Positions 54,352-63,552 of a stretch of 64,000 bases of DNA are shown here, piece after piece. The notes beneath the pieces were generated by a model. The model saw only the letters and a program-made list of their open reading frames with translations, was not told where the DNA came from and did no database searches. The translations under genes were made by a program, and so were the position numbers. Position 1 is the stretch's first letter, and every line of letters starts with the position of its first letter. Origin of the DNA: Cytophagales bacterium CG12_big_fil_rev_8_21_14_0_65_40_12 (lineage in GTDB: Bacteria; Bacteroidota; Bacteroidia; Cytophagales; Cyclobacteriaceae); NCBI GenBank assembly GCA_002786855.1, contig PCUU01000065.1:62001-126000 (forward strand), read 5' to 3'.

Positions 54352-55197
54352 TTAATTACCGCCCACTTTAATTTGAATTTTCTCTCCCTTACCACCCCCA
54401 TTGCTGAATTTCTGCATCATTTCTTGCGTCTTTTCATCGGTAATGACTTTCAGTTCATCGCGGCTCACTTTTTTACCTTTAGAGGGTTTATTGATTTCAA
54501 CTCCTTCAGCAGGATTGAGTGTGATTTTTGTGCACAAAAAGGTCGTAGAACCATCGGAAACCTCTAAGATTAAGCCCGGCAGGCCCCAATAATCTGAAGG
54601 TCCTTGAGAAACTGGAATTTCGGGAGTGTACCAAGCGGTGATTTCAGTGGTATCCATGACGGTTTTCATTTCATTTTGTTCTCCATCGAAGGACATTGTT
54701 TTGCGCTCAGAAATATTGGTATAAGTTGCCTTATAAGCATTATAATCACCAATCTTTCGACTCTCTTCTCCCATCACCCACTCTCTAGATTCTAAAACAT
54801 CATCTACTAAAAAGGGCTTGGAAAACACATCTGCTTCTCTCAAATACTTCATTTCAGAAGTGTTTTTATAGAGTGTTCCGCCTCCGGCTGAAGACATTTG
54901 GATCACTACTCCACCACCAGAGGCCACGGCTGGTCCGCCATCTAAGCTTTCTACTTCCTTCCAAACCGATTCGCTCAAGTTGAACTTTAGGGTATACTCT
55001 TTCTGCATTTGCTTTTGCATTTTCTCTTTGAGTTGCGCTTCCATTTCTGGACTCATGCCATCACCGCTGAAGCTAAAATTCTTCATTTTGGTTGAGGATT
55101 GATAAATGGCTTCTCCTTGAAAATTTTGAGAAAACAAAATACCTGGTAGCATCATTAATGCTATGAACATGGCAAAAACTGTGTTGATCTTTTTCAT
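54352..55197 (-). CDS. GLPGLI family exported protein
   Basis: A 281-residue protein with a signal peptide (residues 1-24, ending GILFSQ) and the motif that names the family, YWGLPGLILEV (about residues 208-218), in a beta-rich domain with YKATYTNISE before it. Role unknown; members occur almost only in Bacteroidota and usually next to a TonB-receptor-like barrel, as here. A Met-rich segment (MEAQLKEKMQKQMQKE) is notable. It is divergent from the histidine-kinase gene, and the shared intergenic region holds three GTTAA repeats. Confidence 0.92.
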   Translation of the reverse strand: MKKINTVFAMFIALMMLPGILFSQNFQGEAIYQSSTKMKNFSFSGDGMSPEMEAQLKEKMQKQMQKEYTLKFNLSESVWKEVESLDGGPAVASGGGVVIQMSSAGGGTLYKNTSEMKYLREADVFSKPFLVDDVLESREWVMGEESRKIGDYNAYKATYTNISERKTMSFDGEQNEMKTVMDTTEITAWYTPEIPVSQGPSDYWGLPGLILEVSDGSTTFLCTKITLNPAEGVEINKPSKGKKVSRDELKVITDEKTQEMMQKFSNGGGKGEKIQIKVGGN

Positions 55198-55253
55198 TTT
55201 TTAATTGCTTTGAACTTTATGTTTTCAAATCACGGCATGTCAAATCAAATACT

Positions 55254-55281
55254 GAGTTAACGAGTGTTAACGTGTGTTAAG
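55254..55281. promoter_or_regulatory. three 10-bp-phased GTTAA direct repeats, likely response-regulator site
   Basis: GTTAA occurs at 55256, 55266 and 55276, exactly 10 bp apart, within GAGTTAACGA-GTGTTAACGT-GTGTTAAGCC. One-turn-spaced direct repeats are the typical binding site of OmpR-family regulators (compare CpxR, GTAAA-N5-GTAAA). They lie just upstream of the -33 element of the kinase gene and about 60 bases upstream of the GLPGLI start. Confidence 0.6.
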
Positions 55282-55283
55282 CC

Positions 55284-55316
55284 TTGAAGCTCAGGAGTAT
55301 AAAGTAGTTATATTTG
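55284..55316 (+). promoter_or_regulatory. promoter of the two-component operon
   Basis: TTG (55284-55286), a 22-base spacer and TATATTTG (55309-55316, exact TAnnTTTG). The GTG start codon at 55321 comes four bases after the -7 element, so the message would be leaderless or nearly so. Confidence 0.6.
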
Positions 55317-55320
55317 AACT

Positions 55321-56811
55321 GTGAAAAGGAGCCAGTTTAAAGCGACAATTTATTTGATCTCATTTACAGTGCTGCTTACTGTAGGGATCCAAGTGTATCG
55401 AAATATTCAAAACTACAATTTGAATAAGCAGCGCTTTATCAATGATGTGCAAGTTGCCTTAGACATTGCTGTTGAATCCTACTCAGCTGAGCAGGCCAAA
55501 AATGATATCTTTTTTCTTTTCGGGAATGAATTTGAAGGCAATGGCAACCCTTCAATTACAATCAATGGGTCAAATACCTCAGATTCTTTAAAATTTAAGG
55601 CTTTTGCTTATTCCGGCCAAACAGAGGTGAAGATCGACACGCTGCCTAAGCGCGTTTTCGGTACTAAACATTGGATTTCGAAACAACTATCGGATTCTAA
55701 TAAACTGCCCAGCGTTGGCGCTGTGCAGAGCATCAAAGTTTTTGCCAATGGAGATAGTTCCGCTCTAGGCTCTCGTTTTGAAGCGCTCACCACAAAAATT
55801 GCACTCTCCTTGGTCCGAGATTCCATTGATTTCAACACACTGTCCAAATATATGGACAAGGAGTTGGGAAGAAAGCAAATCAATATTGAGTTTGCCTTTG
55901 TACAGCTTAAAAAGGATGCGGCTTTGCACCAATCGGCTGCCTTTGACAAATCAGAACTGCCATTATCCATCATTTCGAAATCCACTTATTTACCAAAAGA
56001 TCAGCAGCTTCAGCTTTCTTTTTCGAATGCCTCTGCAATCATTCTTAAGCGAGGCTTGGCGGATTTGTTGATTTCACTGCTTATCTCTGTGGCTGTAATT
56101 GGTTCTTTGTTATATCTCTACAGAATTATCAATGAGCAAAAAGCTTTGGCCGAAATAAAGAACGACCTCATCAGCAATATTACCCACGAATTTAAAACGC
56201 CTATTGCCACCGTGAATTCCGCATTGGAGGGAATCGCTAATTTCAATCAGCAAAACGATCAAGAGAAAACAGCCAAGTATATCGACATTTCGATAGGCCA
56301 ATTGAAGAAGCTCAACCTAATGGTTGAAAAGCTCTTGGAAACTGCTACGCTCGAAAGCGAATCCCTTGAAATAAGAAAAGAACCCATCAACTTGAGTCAA
56401 ATTCTACATACGCTTTTAGAAAAATATAAAATGGTGGCCGGTGCTAAGGAAATCATCTTCCATGAAGACTCGCAAGACGTGATCATTGAAGCGGATCCGT
56501 TTCATATCGAAAATGCCATTTCGAACCTTATTGACAATGCGATAAAATATGGCGGCAATAGAATAGAAATCTCTTTGGCCCACAGCAATGGAAAAGCACA
56601 GGTGGTCGTGAACGATAACGGGGGATTTATAGAGAAGAGCCAAAAGGAAAGAGTGTTTGACAAATTCTATAGGATCCCAACGGGAAACCAACATGATGTC
56701 AAAGGTTTTGGGATTGGCCTGTACTACACCAAAAAGATTATTGAAAAACATGGGGGGAGTATACAGCTGGTACTAAAGCCACAACTCACAAGTTTTGAAG
56801 TAGCATTCTGA
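55321..56811 (+). CDS. sensor histidine kinase (RprX-like)
   Basis: Membrane sensor kinase of 496 residues: helix 1 (about residues 9-25), a periplasmic sensing domain of about 210 residues, helix 2 (about 242-265), HisKA with the phosphorylated His289 in DLISNITHEFKTPIATV, and a HATPase domain (NLIDNAIKYGG, GFGIGLYYTKKI). No HAMP domain is evident. It overlaps the response-regulator gene by one base (TGATG), so the two are made together. Divergent GLPGLI and barrel genes are the likely targets. The resemblance to Bacteroides RprX is by overall pattern. Confidence 0.92.
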   Translation: MKRSQFKATIYLISFTVLLTVGIQVYRNIQNYNLNKQRFINDVQVALDIAVESYSAEQAKNDIFFLFGNEFEGNGNPSITINGSNTSDSLKFKAFAYSGQTEVKIDTLPKRVFGTKHWISKQLSDSNKLPSVGAVQSIKVFANGDSSALGSRFEALTTKIALSLVRDSIDFNTLSKYMDKELGRKQINIEFAFVQLKKDAALHQSAAFDKSELPLSIISKSTYLPKDQQLQLSFSNASAIILKRGLADLLISLLISVAVIGSLLYLYRIINEQKALAEIKNDLISNITHEFKTPIATVNSALEGIANFNQQNDQEKTAKYIDISIGQLKKLNLMVEKLLETATLESESLEIRKEPINLSQILHTLLEKYKMVAGAKEIIFHEDSQDVIIEADPFHIENAISNLIDNAIKYGGNRIEISLAHSNGKAQVVVNDNGGFIEKSQKERVFDKFYRIPTGNQHDVKGFGIGLYYTKKIIEKHGGSIQLVLKPQLTSFEVAF

Positions 56812-57491
56812 TGAGCGCCAGAATTAAAATACTACTTGCCGAAGATGAAACCGCCCTCGGCACCATCATTCAAGAAAGCCTTGAAACCCGAGGCTTTGAG
56901 GTACTTTTTTGTGAGAATGGCGAACAAGCCCTAAGCCTCTATAAAACCGAAAAACCTGAATTGCTTGTGCTAGACGTTATGATGCCAAAGAAAGATGGCT
57001 TCTCTCTGGCGAAAGAGATCAGAATGAGCAATGAGAACATTCCCATCATTTTCCTCACTTCAAAATCAAGGACCGAAGATGTAGTGGAAGGCTTTGGCAT
57101 TGGCGGCAACGACTATTTGAAGAAGCCTTTCAGCATGGAAGAGTTAATCGTTCGAATTCATGCCTTGCTGGATAGAAAGAGAAGGAGGGAGTCTTCGGAA
57201 GAAATCGCGATTGGCAATTACCGTTTCAATTTCTCGAAGCAGCGTTTGGCCATCAATGGCCATGAAACTATGCTTACCCATCGCGAAGCTCAGTTGCTTT
57301 TTTCTCTCAGCGAAAACCGCAATGAGGTAACTGACCGAAGCATTATCTTGAACCAACTTTGGGGCAATGATGATTTTTTTAATGCCCGGAGTATGGATGT
57401 TTTCATTACCAAACTCCGTAAAAAACTCGCTGAGGATGATTCAATAGAGATTTTGAATGTCCGCGGATACGGCTATAAATTGGTTTGTTAG
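56811..57491 (+). CDS. OmpR-family response regulator (RprY-like)
   Basis: DNA-binding partner of the kinase upstream. Receiver with phospho-acceptor Asp55 in LLVLDVMMPKKDGF, conserved Lys in YLKKPFSMEEL, and a winged-helix C-terminal domain (FFNARSMDVFITKLRKKL, then VRGYGYKLV). 226 residues, complete. The PFSMEEL and FFNARSMDVFITKLRKKL segments closely resemble Bacteroides RprY as I remember it. The 10-bp-phased repeats at 55254-55281 are its expected binding site. Confidence 0.94.
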   Translation: MSARIKILLAEDETALGTIIQESLETRGFEVLFCENGEQALSLYKTEKPELLVLDVMMPKKDGFSLAKEIRMSNENIPIIFLTSKSRTEDVVEGFGIGGNDYLKKPFSMEELIVRIHALLDRKRRRESSEEIAIGNYRFNFSKQRLAINGHETMLTHREAQLLFSLSENRNEVTDRSIILNQLWGNDDFFNARSMDVFITKLRKKLAEDDSIEILNVRGYGYKLVC

Positions 57492-57528
57492 ATCTCTATT
57501 AAAAGTTTCATTAAACTAGATTAACAGA

Positions 57529-60204
57529 TCACATCGTGAACACTTTGACTAAAGTGTCTTTTCCCTTGAGTTCTCTTTTTTTATAATAGTCGTAGATTCT
57601 ATCTCCTTGAATAATTATGACCTTTTCAACAAGTAGGTAATCTAGTTTTTGAATTGATAAATCAGGCCTTAATACCCCATCAAGTTCAATGATTGGATTG
57701 CTATTCTTCAATCTTGCAAATGTAATCTTCTTCTGTTCTGCTTGGCTGATAACATTACCAAAACTGATTTCCGAATATTCATTAGTAAATACTGTTGCTT
57801 GATATTCCCTACTCTCGAATATAGAATCAGGATCCACATTGTGCGCTTCGTTTGTACTTGCCCTGATCAATTTGATTTTATCTCCTTTCAGCTCAGGGTA
57901 AAAAACTCTTATTGCGTCTAAATTAGATAGAACGTCAAGATACTTTATTTGATCACTGGCTTTTTGAAATTGCTTCTCCGTTACAATTTTGCCGTCCAAT
58001 TCATAAATTAACTCTGAGTCGGTTTTGTCTGCCAATGCAAATTCAAGCCTCGCTTTTGTACTATTGGTTTTGGCCGTAGTAGAATCAATATTCTTCAAAT
58101 AAATGGTTTTTTCACTGCGCTTCTTTTTCTTCTCGATGCCTTTATATGTTTCAACAATGATAATGCCCTCTACTTGCGTAGTGTCGTATTTTCTTTTGTG
58201 AAGTTCAGCATCATTTTTAATTACTGTTAATGACTTAATATCGGCAGGGGTGATATCATTTAAATTTGCCCCTTTCACTCCATCCACCTCAATCGGCAGC
58301 TGAATAGTGTCCTTTCGTTCCTTTATTCTTATTTGAGCAAAGTTTCCGTCTTTTACAGTAATTCCTCTTAACCTCACAGCTTGAGAAGATGAATTAGTGG
58401 ATGCTTTCCAATCAACATTTGGATCGGTGATGATTCTTATTATGCCTTCGACTTGGGTTGTATCTAATGAAAGTCGAGCTATTTCACTTTTATTCTTTAT
58501 CACAGAAATGGATTGAATCAAATTTGGGTCTAAGCCATCCAAGGCCAACCCACTTTCTAGAATCTCTCCGTTGATTTCATACACGACACTAGCATTTTGT
58601 TCTATCGATCCCACGATTCTTACAGCCTCAGCACTATCAAGATTTTGACTTTTAACTGTTTTAATTGTAACCCCACTTCCATTAACTGTTCTTACTTTGA
58701 GCCCCTTGTCTGTTTGGACTGAGTCTAGGTCTATTTCGATAACTCCATAGGTTCCCTTTATCCAATATTTATCTTCAATTCGATGATACTCGTTTCTGAT
58801 CGAATCAATTCTTGACTTCCATTCTTCCTCAGTGGGCAATCGAAATTTTGACGAATCAATATCGTCTTTTAGACTAAACCTCAGTGTTCCACTGTATTCT
58901 GAAGTCACATCGTGCCTAAAGCTTTGGATTTGATCATAAGCGGCCAAATAAATAGCATACTCTTCACCCTTGATTTCCTCTTTATTAAGAAAGATTAGCG
59001 TCTTATTACCGTTCTTATTGGGCCTAATACTTATTCTAGAATTAGGTTTTAAAATCTCCAATATTGCTTTGTTAATTTTGGCGGTATCCTGCAACTGAAT
59101 TTTCTTCACTTCAACAGGTTCATTGGCTTTCTCTTCTAGCTTTAAATTGTTATTCATTCCTGTATTGGCACTCATCAAGAAAAAACTAAGCAATAAAAGG
59201 CCGAAGGAAAGCAAACCGCTGAGCCAATTGGTTTGTGGTTGTCTTTGGACAATGCGTTTGATTCGTTTTAGCATTTGATTTCTTGGCCCAGCAAAAGCCA
59301 GAGCAGGTGAACTGGGTTTGGGTCGTAAATTGAATTCGGAAATTCTTGTCAACGCTTTGGCCAAAACCAACGGATTTGAAATGAGCAAAACAGTGCTTTC
59401 ATCACAATCATACTCACGCTCATCATCTAATTGAGCATTCAACCACCAGAAGGCTGGATGATAAAAGTACACCACTTGCAAAACGTTGATAACTATGTTG
59501 ATAAGGAAATCATTTCTTTTGATGTGCGCCAATTCATGCAATAAAATAGCCTCGATTTGCTCCGTTGGCAAAGCTTGAATTAGACCTAAAGGAAAGATGA
59601 TCATAGGCTTAAGCACACCCATGACCAAAGGCGAAGAAACAGCCTCTGATTGCTTTAAAAGGACTTTACCCTTGATTTTCAGTTGATTACAAAGCTGATC
59701 TAAATGACTTAATAAAGTAGAATCCTCAATTAGCTTAGACTTGGTTTTCAGGCGGTTAAGAAAAATGAAGCCTCCTAACATTCTGATTGTGAATAACAAA
59801 GCTCCAATCAGCCAAATGGCTAAAGCGATATCTGCATTTTGGGCTGTCCAACGCAGCCAAAACGAGAATGGCGACTGATTTGCGAACGACTCAATTAATT
59901 CAGTTTTGGGAACATCAGCAGCCATCAATTTTTGAGGAACAGAATACGCCTCCATGGATATTTCAAATGGCAAAGTTGATTCAACTTGAGAAAAATCTAA
60001 ATGTCCATAAAGTGTAATACCAGAAAGAATGGGCAAAGTAAGCAAGGCAATGAGTACCAAATTAAATCGATAAGCGGGACGAGCCTTCTTCATAAAAAGG
60101 AGTATGAAAAAGCAGAATAGTAAGACGAGCGCTCCTTGCCAAAGCGAGTCCAATATTGTGAGGCCTACTGCCTCTGTCCATTGTGAGTTTAGGAATGTTT
60201 TCAT
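57529..60204 (-). CDS. M56 family metallopeptidase (BlaR1/MecR1-like) with plug-like repeats
   Basis: Membrane zinc protease paired with a BlaI-type repressor. Four membrane helices (about residues 20-38, 47-62, 125-150 and 325-345); the zinc motif HELAH is at 223-227, followed by a DEREYDCDE segment. After the last helix, about 540 periplasmic residues replace the penicillin-binding sensor of BlaR1. Within them a plug-like unit recurs: LIQSISVIKNKSEIARLSLDTTQVEGIIRI and IKSLTVIKNDAELHKRKYDTTQVEGIIIV. Start overlaps the repressor stop (ATGA). The signal it senses is unknown; a beta-lactam sensor domain is not seen. Confidence 0.88.
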   Translation of the reverse strand: MKTFLNSQWTEAVGLTILDSLWQGALVLLFCFFILLFMKKARPAYRFNLVLIALLTLPILSGITLYGHLDFSQVESTLPFEISMEAYSVPQKLMAADVPKTELIESFANQSPFSFWLRWTAQNADIALAIWLIGALLFTIRMLGGFIFLNRLKTKSKLIEDSTLLSHLDQLCNQLKIKGKVLLKQSEAVSSPLVMGVLKPMIIFPLGLIQALPTEQIEAILLHELAHIKRNDFLINIVINVLQVVYFYHPAFWWLNAQLDDEREYDCDESTVLLISNPLVLAKALTRISEFNLRPKPSSPALAFAGPRNQMLKRIKRIVQRQPQTNWLSGLLSFGLLLLSFFLMSANTGMNNNLKLEEKANEPVEVKKIQLQDTAKINKAILEILKPNSRISIRPNKNGNKTLIFLNKEEIKGEEYAIYLAAYDQIQSFRHDVTSEYSGTLRFSLKDDIDSSKFRLPTEEEWKSRIDSIRNEYHRIEDKYWIKGTYGVIEIDLDSVQTDKGLKVRTVNGSGVTIKTVKSQNLDSAEAVRIVGSIEQNASVVYEINGEILESGLALDGLDPNLIQSISVIKNKSEIARLSLDTTQVEGIIRIITDPNVDWKASTNSSSQAVRLRGITVKDGNFAQIRIKERKDTIQLPIEVDGVKGANLNDITPADIKSLTVIKNDAELHKRKYDTTQVEGIIIVETYKGIEKKKKRSEKTIYLKNIDSTTAKTNSTKARLEFALADKTDSELIYELDGKIVTEKQFQKASDQIKYLDVLSNLDAIRVFYPELKGDKIKLIRASTNEAHNVDPDSIFESREYQATVFTNEYSEISFGNVISQAEQKKITFARLKNSNPIIELDGVLRPDLSIQKLDYLLVEKVIIIQGDRIYDYYKKRELKGKDTLVKVFTM

Positions 60205-60578
60205 GGCTGACCTCCTTCTAGTTTTTCAATTAGTTTTTTGATCGCCTCCAATTCCGATTTAGATGTTTTACCCTGACCAAGGGCTTGCATTACTAGGCTC
60301 GAAGCCGATCCACTAAAAGCGCTATCTACCAAACGATTTAATAAAGTTGCCTGCACTTTATCTTGATCAATGGCCGCTTTGTAAATATGCGTACGTGAAG
60401 TTTCATCACGTGCCACCAAGCCTTTTTGCGCCATAATTTGCATCAATTTCAGGGTGGTGGTGTAGCCAATCTCTCTTTCTTGATTCAATGCTTCGTTCAC
60501 TTCTCTTACCGTAGCAGCGCCTTTGCTCCAAAGCACTCCTAATATTTCGAGTTCCGATGCTGTGGGCTTATTTTCCAT
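60201..60578 (-). CDS. BlaI/MecI/CopY family repressor
   Basis: A 125-residue dimeric winged-helix repressor. N-terminal DNA-binding part TASELEILGVLWSKGAATVREVNEAL ... GYTTTLKLMQIMAQKGLV, and C-terminal dimerisation and cleavage region (about residues 80-125). ATG 60578 is used: the 21 extra residues from 60641 would place the start inside the operator-promoter region. The linked M56 protease is expected to cut it on signal. Three identical-core palindromes surround its promoter, so it very likely represses its own operon. Confidence 0.94.
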   Translation of the reverse strand: MENKPTASELEILGVLWSKGAATVREVNEALNQEREIGYTTTLKLMQIMAQKGLVARDETSRTHIYKAAIDQDKVQATLLNRLVDSAFSGSASSLVMQALGQGKTSKSELEAIKKLIEKLEGGQP

Positions 60579-60593
60579 ATCAAATACTTTAAG

Positions 60594-60609
60594 TACGACA
60601 ACCTTCGTA
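60594..60609. promoter_or_regulatory. repressor operator O1 at the transcription start
   Basis: TACGACAACCTTCGTA, an inverted repeat TACGA-N6-TCGTA. It covers the expected transcription start of the repressor operon. Confidence 0.65.
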
Positions 60610-60610
60610 A

Positions 60611-60642
60611 CAAAAATATACGAATCAATTCGTAATGCCAAA
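60611..60642 (-). promoter_or_regulatory. promoter of the repressor-M56 operon
   Basis: Minus-strand TTTG (60642-60639), a 20-base spacer and TATTTTTG (60618-60611): both elements fit the Bacteroidota consensus exactly. Transcription would start near 60605, giving a leader of about 27 bases. Confidence 0.75.
60619..60634. promoter_or_regulatory. repressor operator O2 in the promoter spacer
   Basis: TACGAATCAATTCGTA, a perfect TACGAA-N4-TTCGTA inverted repeat located between the -33 and -7 elements, the strongest place to block RNA polymerase. Confidence 0.8.
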
Positions 60643-60648
60643 TTTATT

Positions 60649-60664
60649 TACGAATTCATTCGTA
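60649..60664. promoter_or_regulatory. repressor operator O3 upstream of the promoter
   Basis: TACGAATTCATTCGTA, the same TACGAA-N4-TTCGTA inverted repeat, 30 bp centre-to-centre from O2 and just upstream of the -33 element. Confidence 0.75.
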
Positions 60665-60897
60665 TACCATTCTCAATTTTGGTTTTCATTCCATATTACC
60701 ACAGATGTCAAGAATACATCAACCAATTTCAATTCCTCGTGTCTGGTTGGTTTTGGAATGAAAATCAACATTTAAAAACAGTTGACACCGAGGATGCCGT
60801 CTTGAACTAACCTTCTATCATTTTTAATACTCATTCATATCATTATTAGTGAGTTAGTAACCCGCTTTGTCATATTTTAATCCCCTGACTAAATCTA

Positions 60898-63381
60898 ATG
60901 ACAAATATGAAAGCCAAACTCCATTTCAAAAGCCTCGCTGGTATACTTGTGCTTTTTATACTCTCGATTGGCAATATTCTGATTGCTCAATCGCCCAGTG
61001 GTTATCAACGACCACCAGAAGAAATAGCCAAATTAATTGACGCTCCCTCCACACCTTCCGTGAGCATTGACTCTAAAGGAGAATGGATGTTATTGATGGA
61101 ACGGCCCGGTTATCCATCCATTGAAGAGATTTCTGCACCAGAATTAAGAATTGGCGGTACTCGAATCAATCCAGCCACTAATGGCCGAAGCCGCCAAAAT
61201 CCTATGGTGGGCATGAGCTTGAAAAACCTAAAAACCAATGCTGAATTTCAATTTGAAGGTATGCCGAGCAAACCGCAAATTGCCAATGTGAGCTGGTCAT
61301 TGGACGAAACCAAAATCGCTTTTACCAACACCACTGAAAATGGAATTGAACTTTGGTATGCCGATGTTGCTACTAAAAAGGCCCAAAAACTTACAGAAGC
61401 CATTGTGAACAATGCCTACATCAGCGCATTTCAATGGATGCCTGATAATTCTAATCTACTAGTCAGTACAATTGCAGACAACCGAGGAAGCGAACCCAAA
61501 AAACCTCTTGCCCCAAAAGGACCCGTTTTGCAAGAAACGGAAGGTGCAGTTGCTGCTTCTAGAACTTATCAAGATCTACTAGAAAACTCCCATGATGAGA
61601 CCCTTTTCGAATACTACACTACTGTACAATTGAGAAAAGTAGATTTAAGTGGAAAGAGTGTAAAAATAGGGGCTCCAGAAATTATTAAGGATGCTACAGT
61701 TTCTCCTGATGGTCAGTATATTTTGGTAGAAACCATCCAAAAGCCTTTTTCATATTTAGTGCCTGCTTCTCGTTTCCCTTTCAATTATGAGCTATGGACT
61801 GCAACAGGTCAAGAGCTTAAAGTCTTGGCTCAAATCGATTTAGACGAAGTAAGACCCAATGGATTTGATGCTACCCGAAAAGGGCCTCGCAGTATGAACT
61901 GGAGGGCCGACAAGCCAAATGAGCTCTTCTGGGTGGAAGCTAAAGATGGCGGTGACCCAAATTTAGAAGTAAAGGAAAGAGATGTGGTTTACACGCTCAG
62001 CGCTCCTTTCAATGATAGTCCTACAAAATTTGCATCTACTAGTTTAAGGTTCTCTGGTATTGACTGGGCAGACGAAAATAACGCATTATTGAACGAATCG
62101 TGGTGGGCAAGCCGAATGGAAAAAACCACTTTGATCAATCCATCAAAGCCTAATACAGCAGGCACTGTAATCATAGATAGAGCAACAACCGACCGATACA
62201 ACGACCCTGGAAGTCCTGTTATGGTGAAAAATGAATACGGTTGGAATGTCTTGCTTCTAGAGAAAGACAATATTTTCATGAGAAGCACAGGCGGTTCTCC
62301 TGAAGGTGATCGTCCTTTCTTGAGTAAATTCAATTTAAAAACTAAGAAAGCTGAAATCCTTTTCAGATCAGAAGCACCTTATTATGAAAGAGTTACTGAC
62401 CTGATTTCAAAAAAAGGCGATCAAGTAATTACACTTCGCGAATCCGAAAAAGAAGCACCAAATTATTACCTCAGAGATCTCAAAAAAGGAAGCATGACTG
62501 CCCTTACGGAATTTCCACACCCACAACCTTCTTTATTGGATGTGAATAAAGAAATCATCAAGTACGAAAGAAAGGATGGGGTTAAATTGACGGCAACTCT
62601 TTATACGCCTGCTGGCTATGATAAGGACCGAGATGGCCGATTGCCCGTGTTGGTTTGGGCATATCCAATTGAATATAAGTCTGTGGCTACTGCCTCTCAA
62701 GTAAGAGGAAGCCCCTATTCTTTTACACGAGTCAGTTCTGGCTCACCACTTTTTTGGGTGCTTAGAGGCTACGCGGTTATGGAAAACACTGAAATGCCAA
62801 TTATTGGAGAAGGAGACAAAGAACCTAACGACTCATTTAGAGAACAATTGGTAATGAATGCCGAAGCAGCAATTAACAAAGTAGTTGAAATGGGTGTAGG
62901 CGATAGAAACAAATTCGCTGTGGGTGGTCATTCATATGGCGCATTTATGACGGCCAATTTACTTGCACATACTGATTTGTTCGCTGCTGGAATTGCAAGA
63001 AGCGGTGCCTACAATAGAACACTTACTCCTTTTGGCTTCCAAAGAGAAGAGAGGACCTATTGGGAAGCTCCGGATTTATACAATGGAATGTCGCCATTCA
63101 TGCATGCCGACAAAGTGAATGAACCACTTTTGCTTATTCATGGTGAAGCAGATAACAACTCTGGTACCTTCCCTATCCAAAGTATTCGTTTCTATAATGC
63201 CATAAAAGGACATGGTGGAACAGCAAGACTTGTGATGTTGCCCAACGAAAGCCATGGTTATCAAGCCAAAGAATCTATCATGCATATGCTATGGGAAATG
63301 GATTCATGGATGGAAAAACACGTTAAAAATGCAACCACCCGACCGGAAGACACCAAGGTGAGCACAAGAGATAAAGAATAA
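60898..63381 (+). CDS. S9 family prolyl-oligopeptidase-type serine peptidase, exported
   Basis: Predicted periplasmic serine peptidase. N-terminal signal peptide (hydrophobic residues 14-30, ending ILIAQ), a beta-propeller-like N-terminal domain (about 60-560) and a C-terminal alpha/beta-hydrolase domain. Catalytic triad: Ser679 in GGHSYGAFM, Asp752 in HGEADNNSGTFP and His786 in NESHGYQ. The HGEADNN and YQAKES environment is closest to the glutamyl-endopeptidase-like S9 branch of Bacteroidota (from memory). 827 residues, complete; ATG 60907 is an alternative start. Between it and the repressor region lie 230 bases with no gene. Confidence 0.93.
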   Translation: MTNMKAKLHFKSLAGILVLFILSIGNILIAQSPSGYQRPPEEIAKLIDAPSTPSVSIDSKGEWMLLMERPGYPSIEEISAPELRIGGTRINPATNGRSRQNPMVGMSLKNLKTNAEFQFEGMPSKPQIANVSWSLDETKIAFTNTTENGIELWYADVATKKAQKLTEAIVNNAYISAFQWMPDNSNLLVSTIADNRGSEPKKPLAPKGPVLQETEGAVAASRTYQDLLENSHDETLFEYYTTVQLRKVDLSGKSVKIGAPEIIKDATVSPDGQYILVETIQKPFSYLVPASRFPFNYELWTATGQELKVLAQIDLDEVRPNGFDATRKGPRSMNWRADKPNELFWVEAKDGGDPNLEVKERDVVYTLSAPFNDSPTKFASTSLRFSGIDWADENNALLNESWWASRMEKTTLINPSKPNTAGTVIIDRATTDRYNDPGSPVMVKNEYGWNVLLLEKDNIFMRSTGGSPEGDRPFLSKFNLKTKKAEILFRSEAPYYERVTDLISKKGDQVITLRESEKEAPNYYLRDLKKGSMTALTEFPHPQPSLLDVNKEIIKYERKDGVKLTATLYTPAGYDKDRDGRLPVLVWAYPIEYKSVATASQVRGSPYSFTRVSSGSPLFWVLRGYAVMENTEMPIIGEGDKEPNDSFREQLVMNAEAAINKVVEMGVGDRNKFAVGGHSYGAFMTANLLAHTDLFAAGIARSGAYNRTLTPFGFQREERTYWEAPDLYNGMSPFMHADKVNEPLLLIHGEADNNSGTFPIQSIRFYNAIKGHGGTARLVMLPNESHGYQAKESIMHMLWEMDSWMEKHVKNATTRPEDTKVSTRDKE

Positions 63382-63394
63382 GAAAATCGATGAG

Positions 63395-63421
63395 ATTGCC
63401 TTCTGAAAGTCGGAAGGCAAT
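63395..63421 (+). terminator. hairpin after the S9 peptidase gene
   Basis: ATTGCCTTC and GAAGGCAAT form a perfect 9-bp stem with a nine-base loop, 13 bases after the stop. No T tract follows, so it may terminate only partly or protect the 3' end. Confidence 0.45.
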
Positions 63422-63552
63422 GCTCAATTAAGCATAAGAATGAATACCGATTAATTTAAAATTATGGTCAAATCTCTTATTCGAAGATTTAGCCGTAGCC
63501 ATATCCTTTTTGAAAATTGACCCATTTAATTCAACCCAAAAATAAATCAAAA

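Noticed and set aside
60579-60641. Upstream start of the BlaI-type repressor
   Set aside because: It begins upstream of the -7 element, so it would not be in the transcript; family N-terminus matches ATG 60578.
60523-60810. 95-codon plus-strand frame over the repressor promoter
   Set aside because: It crosses the promoter and all three operators and has no family features.
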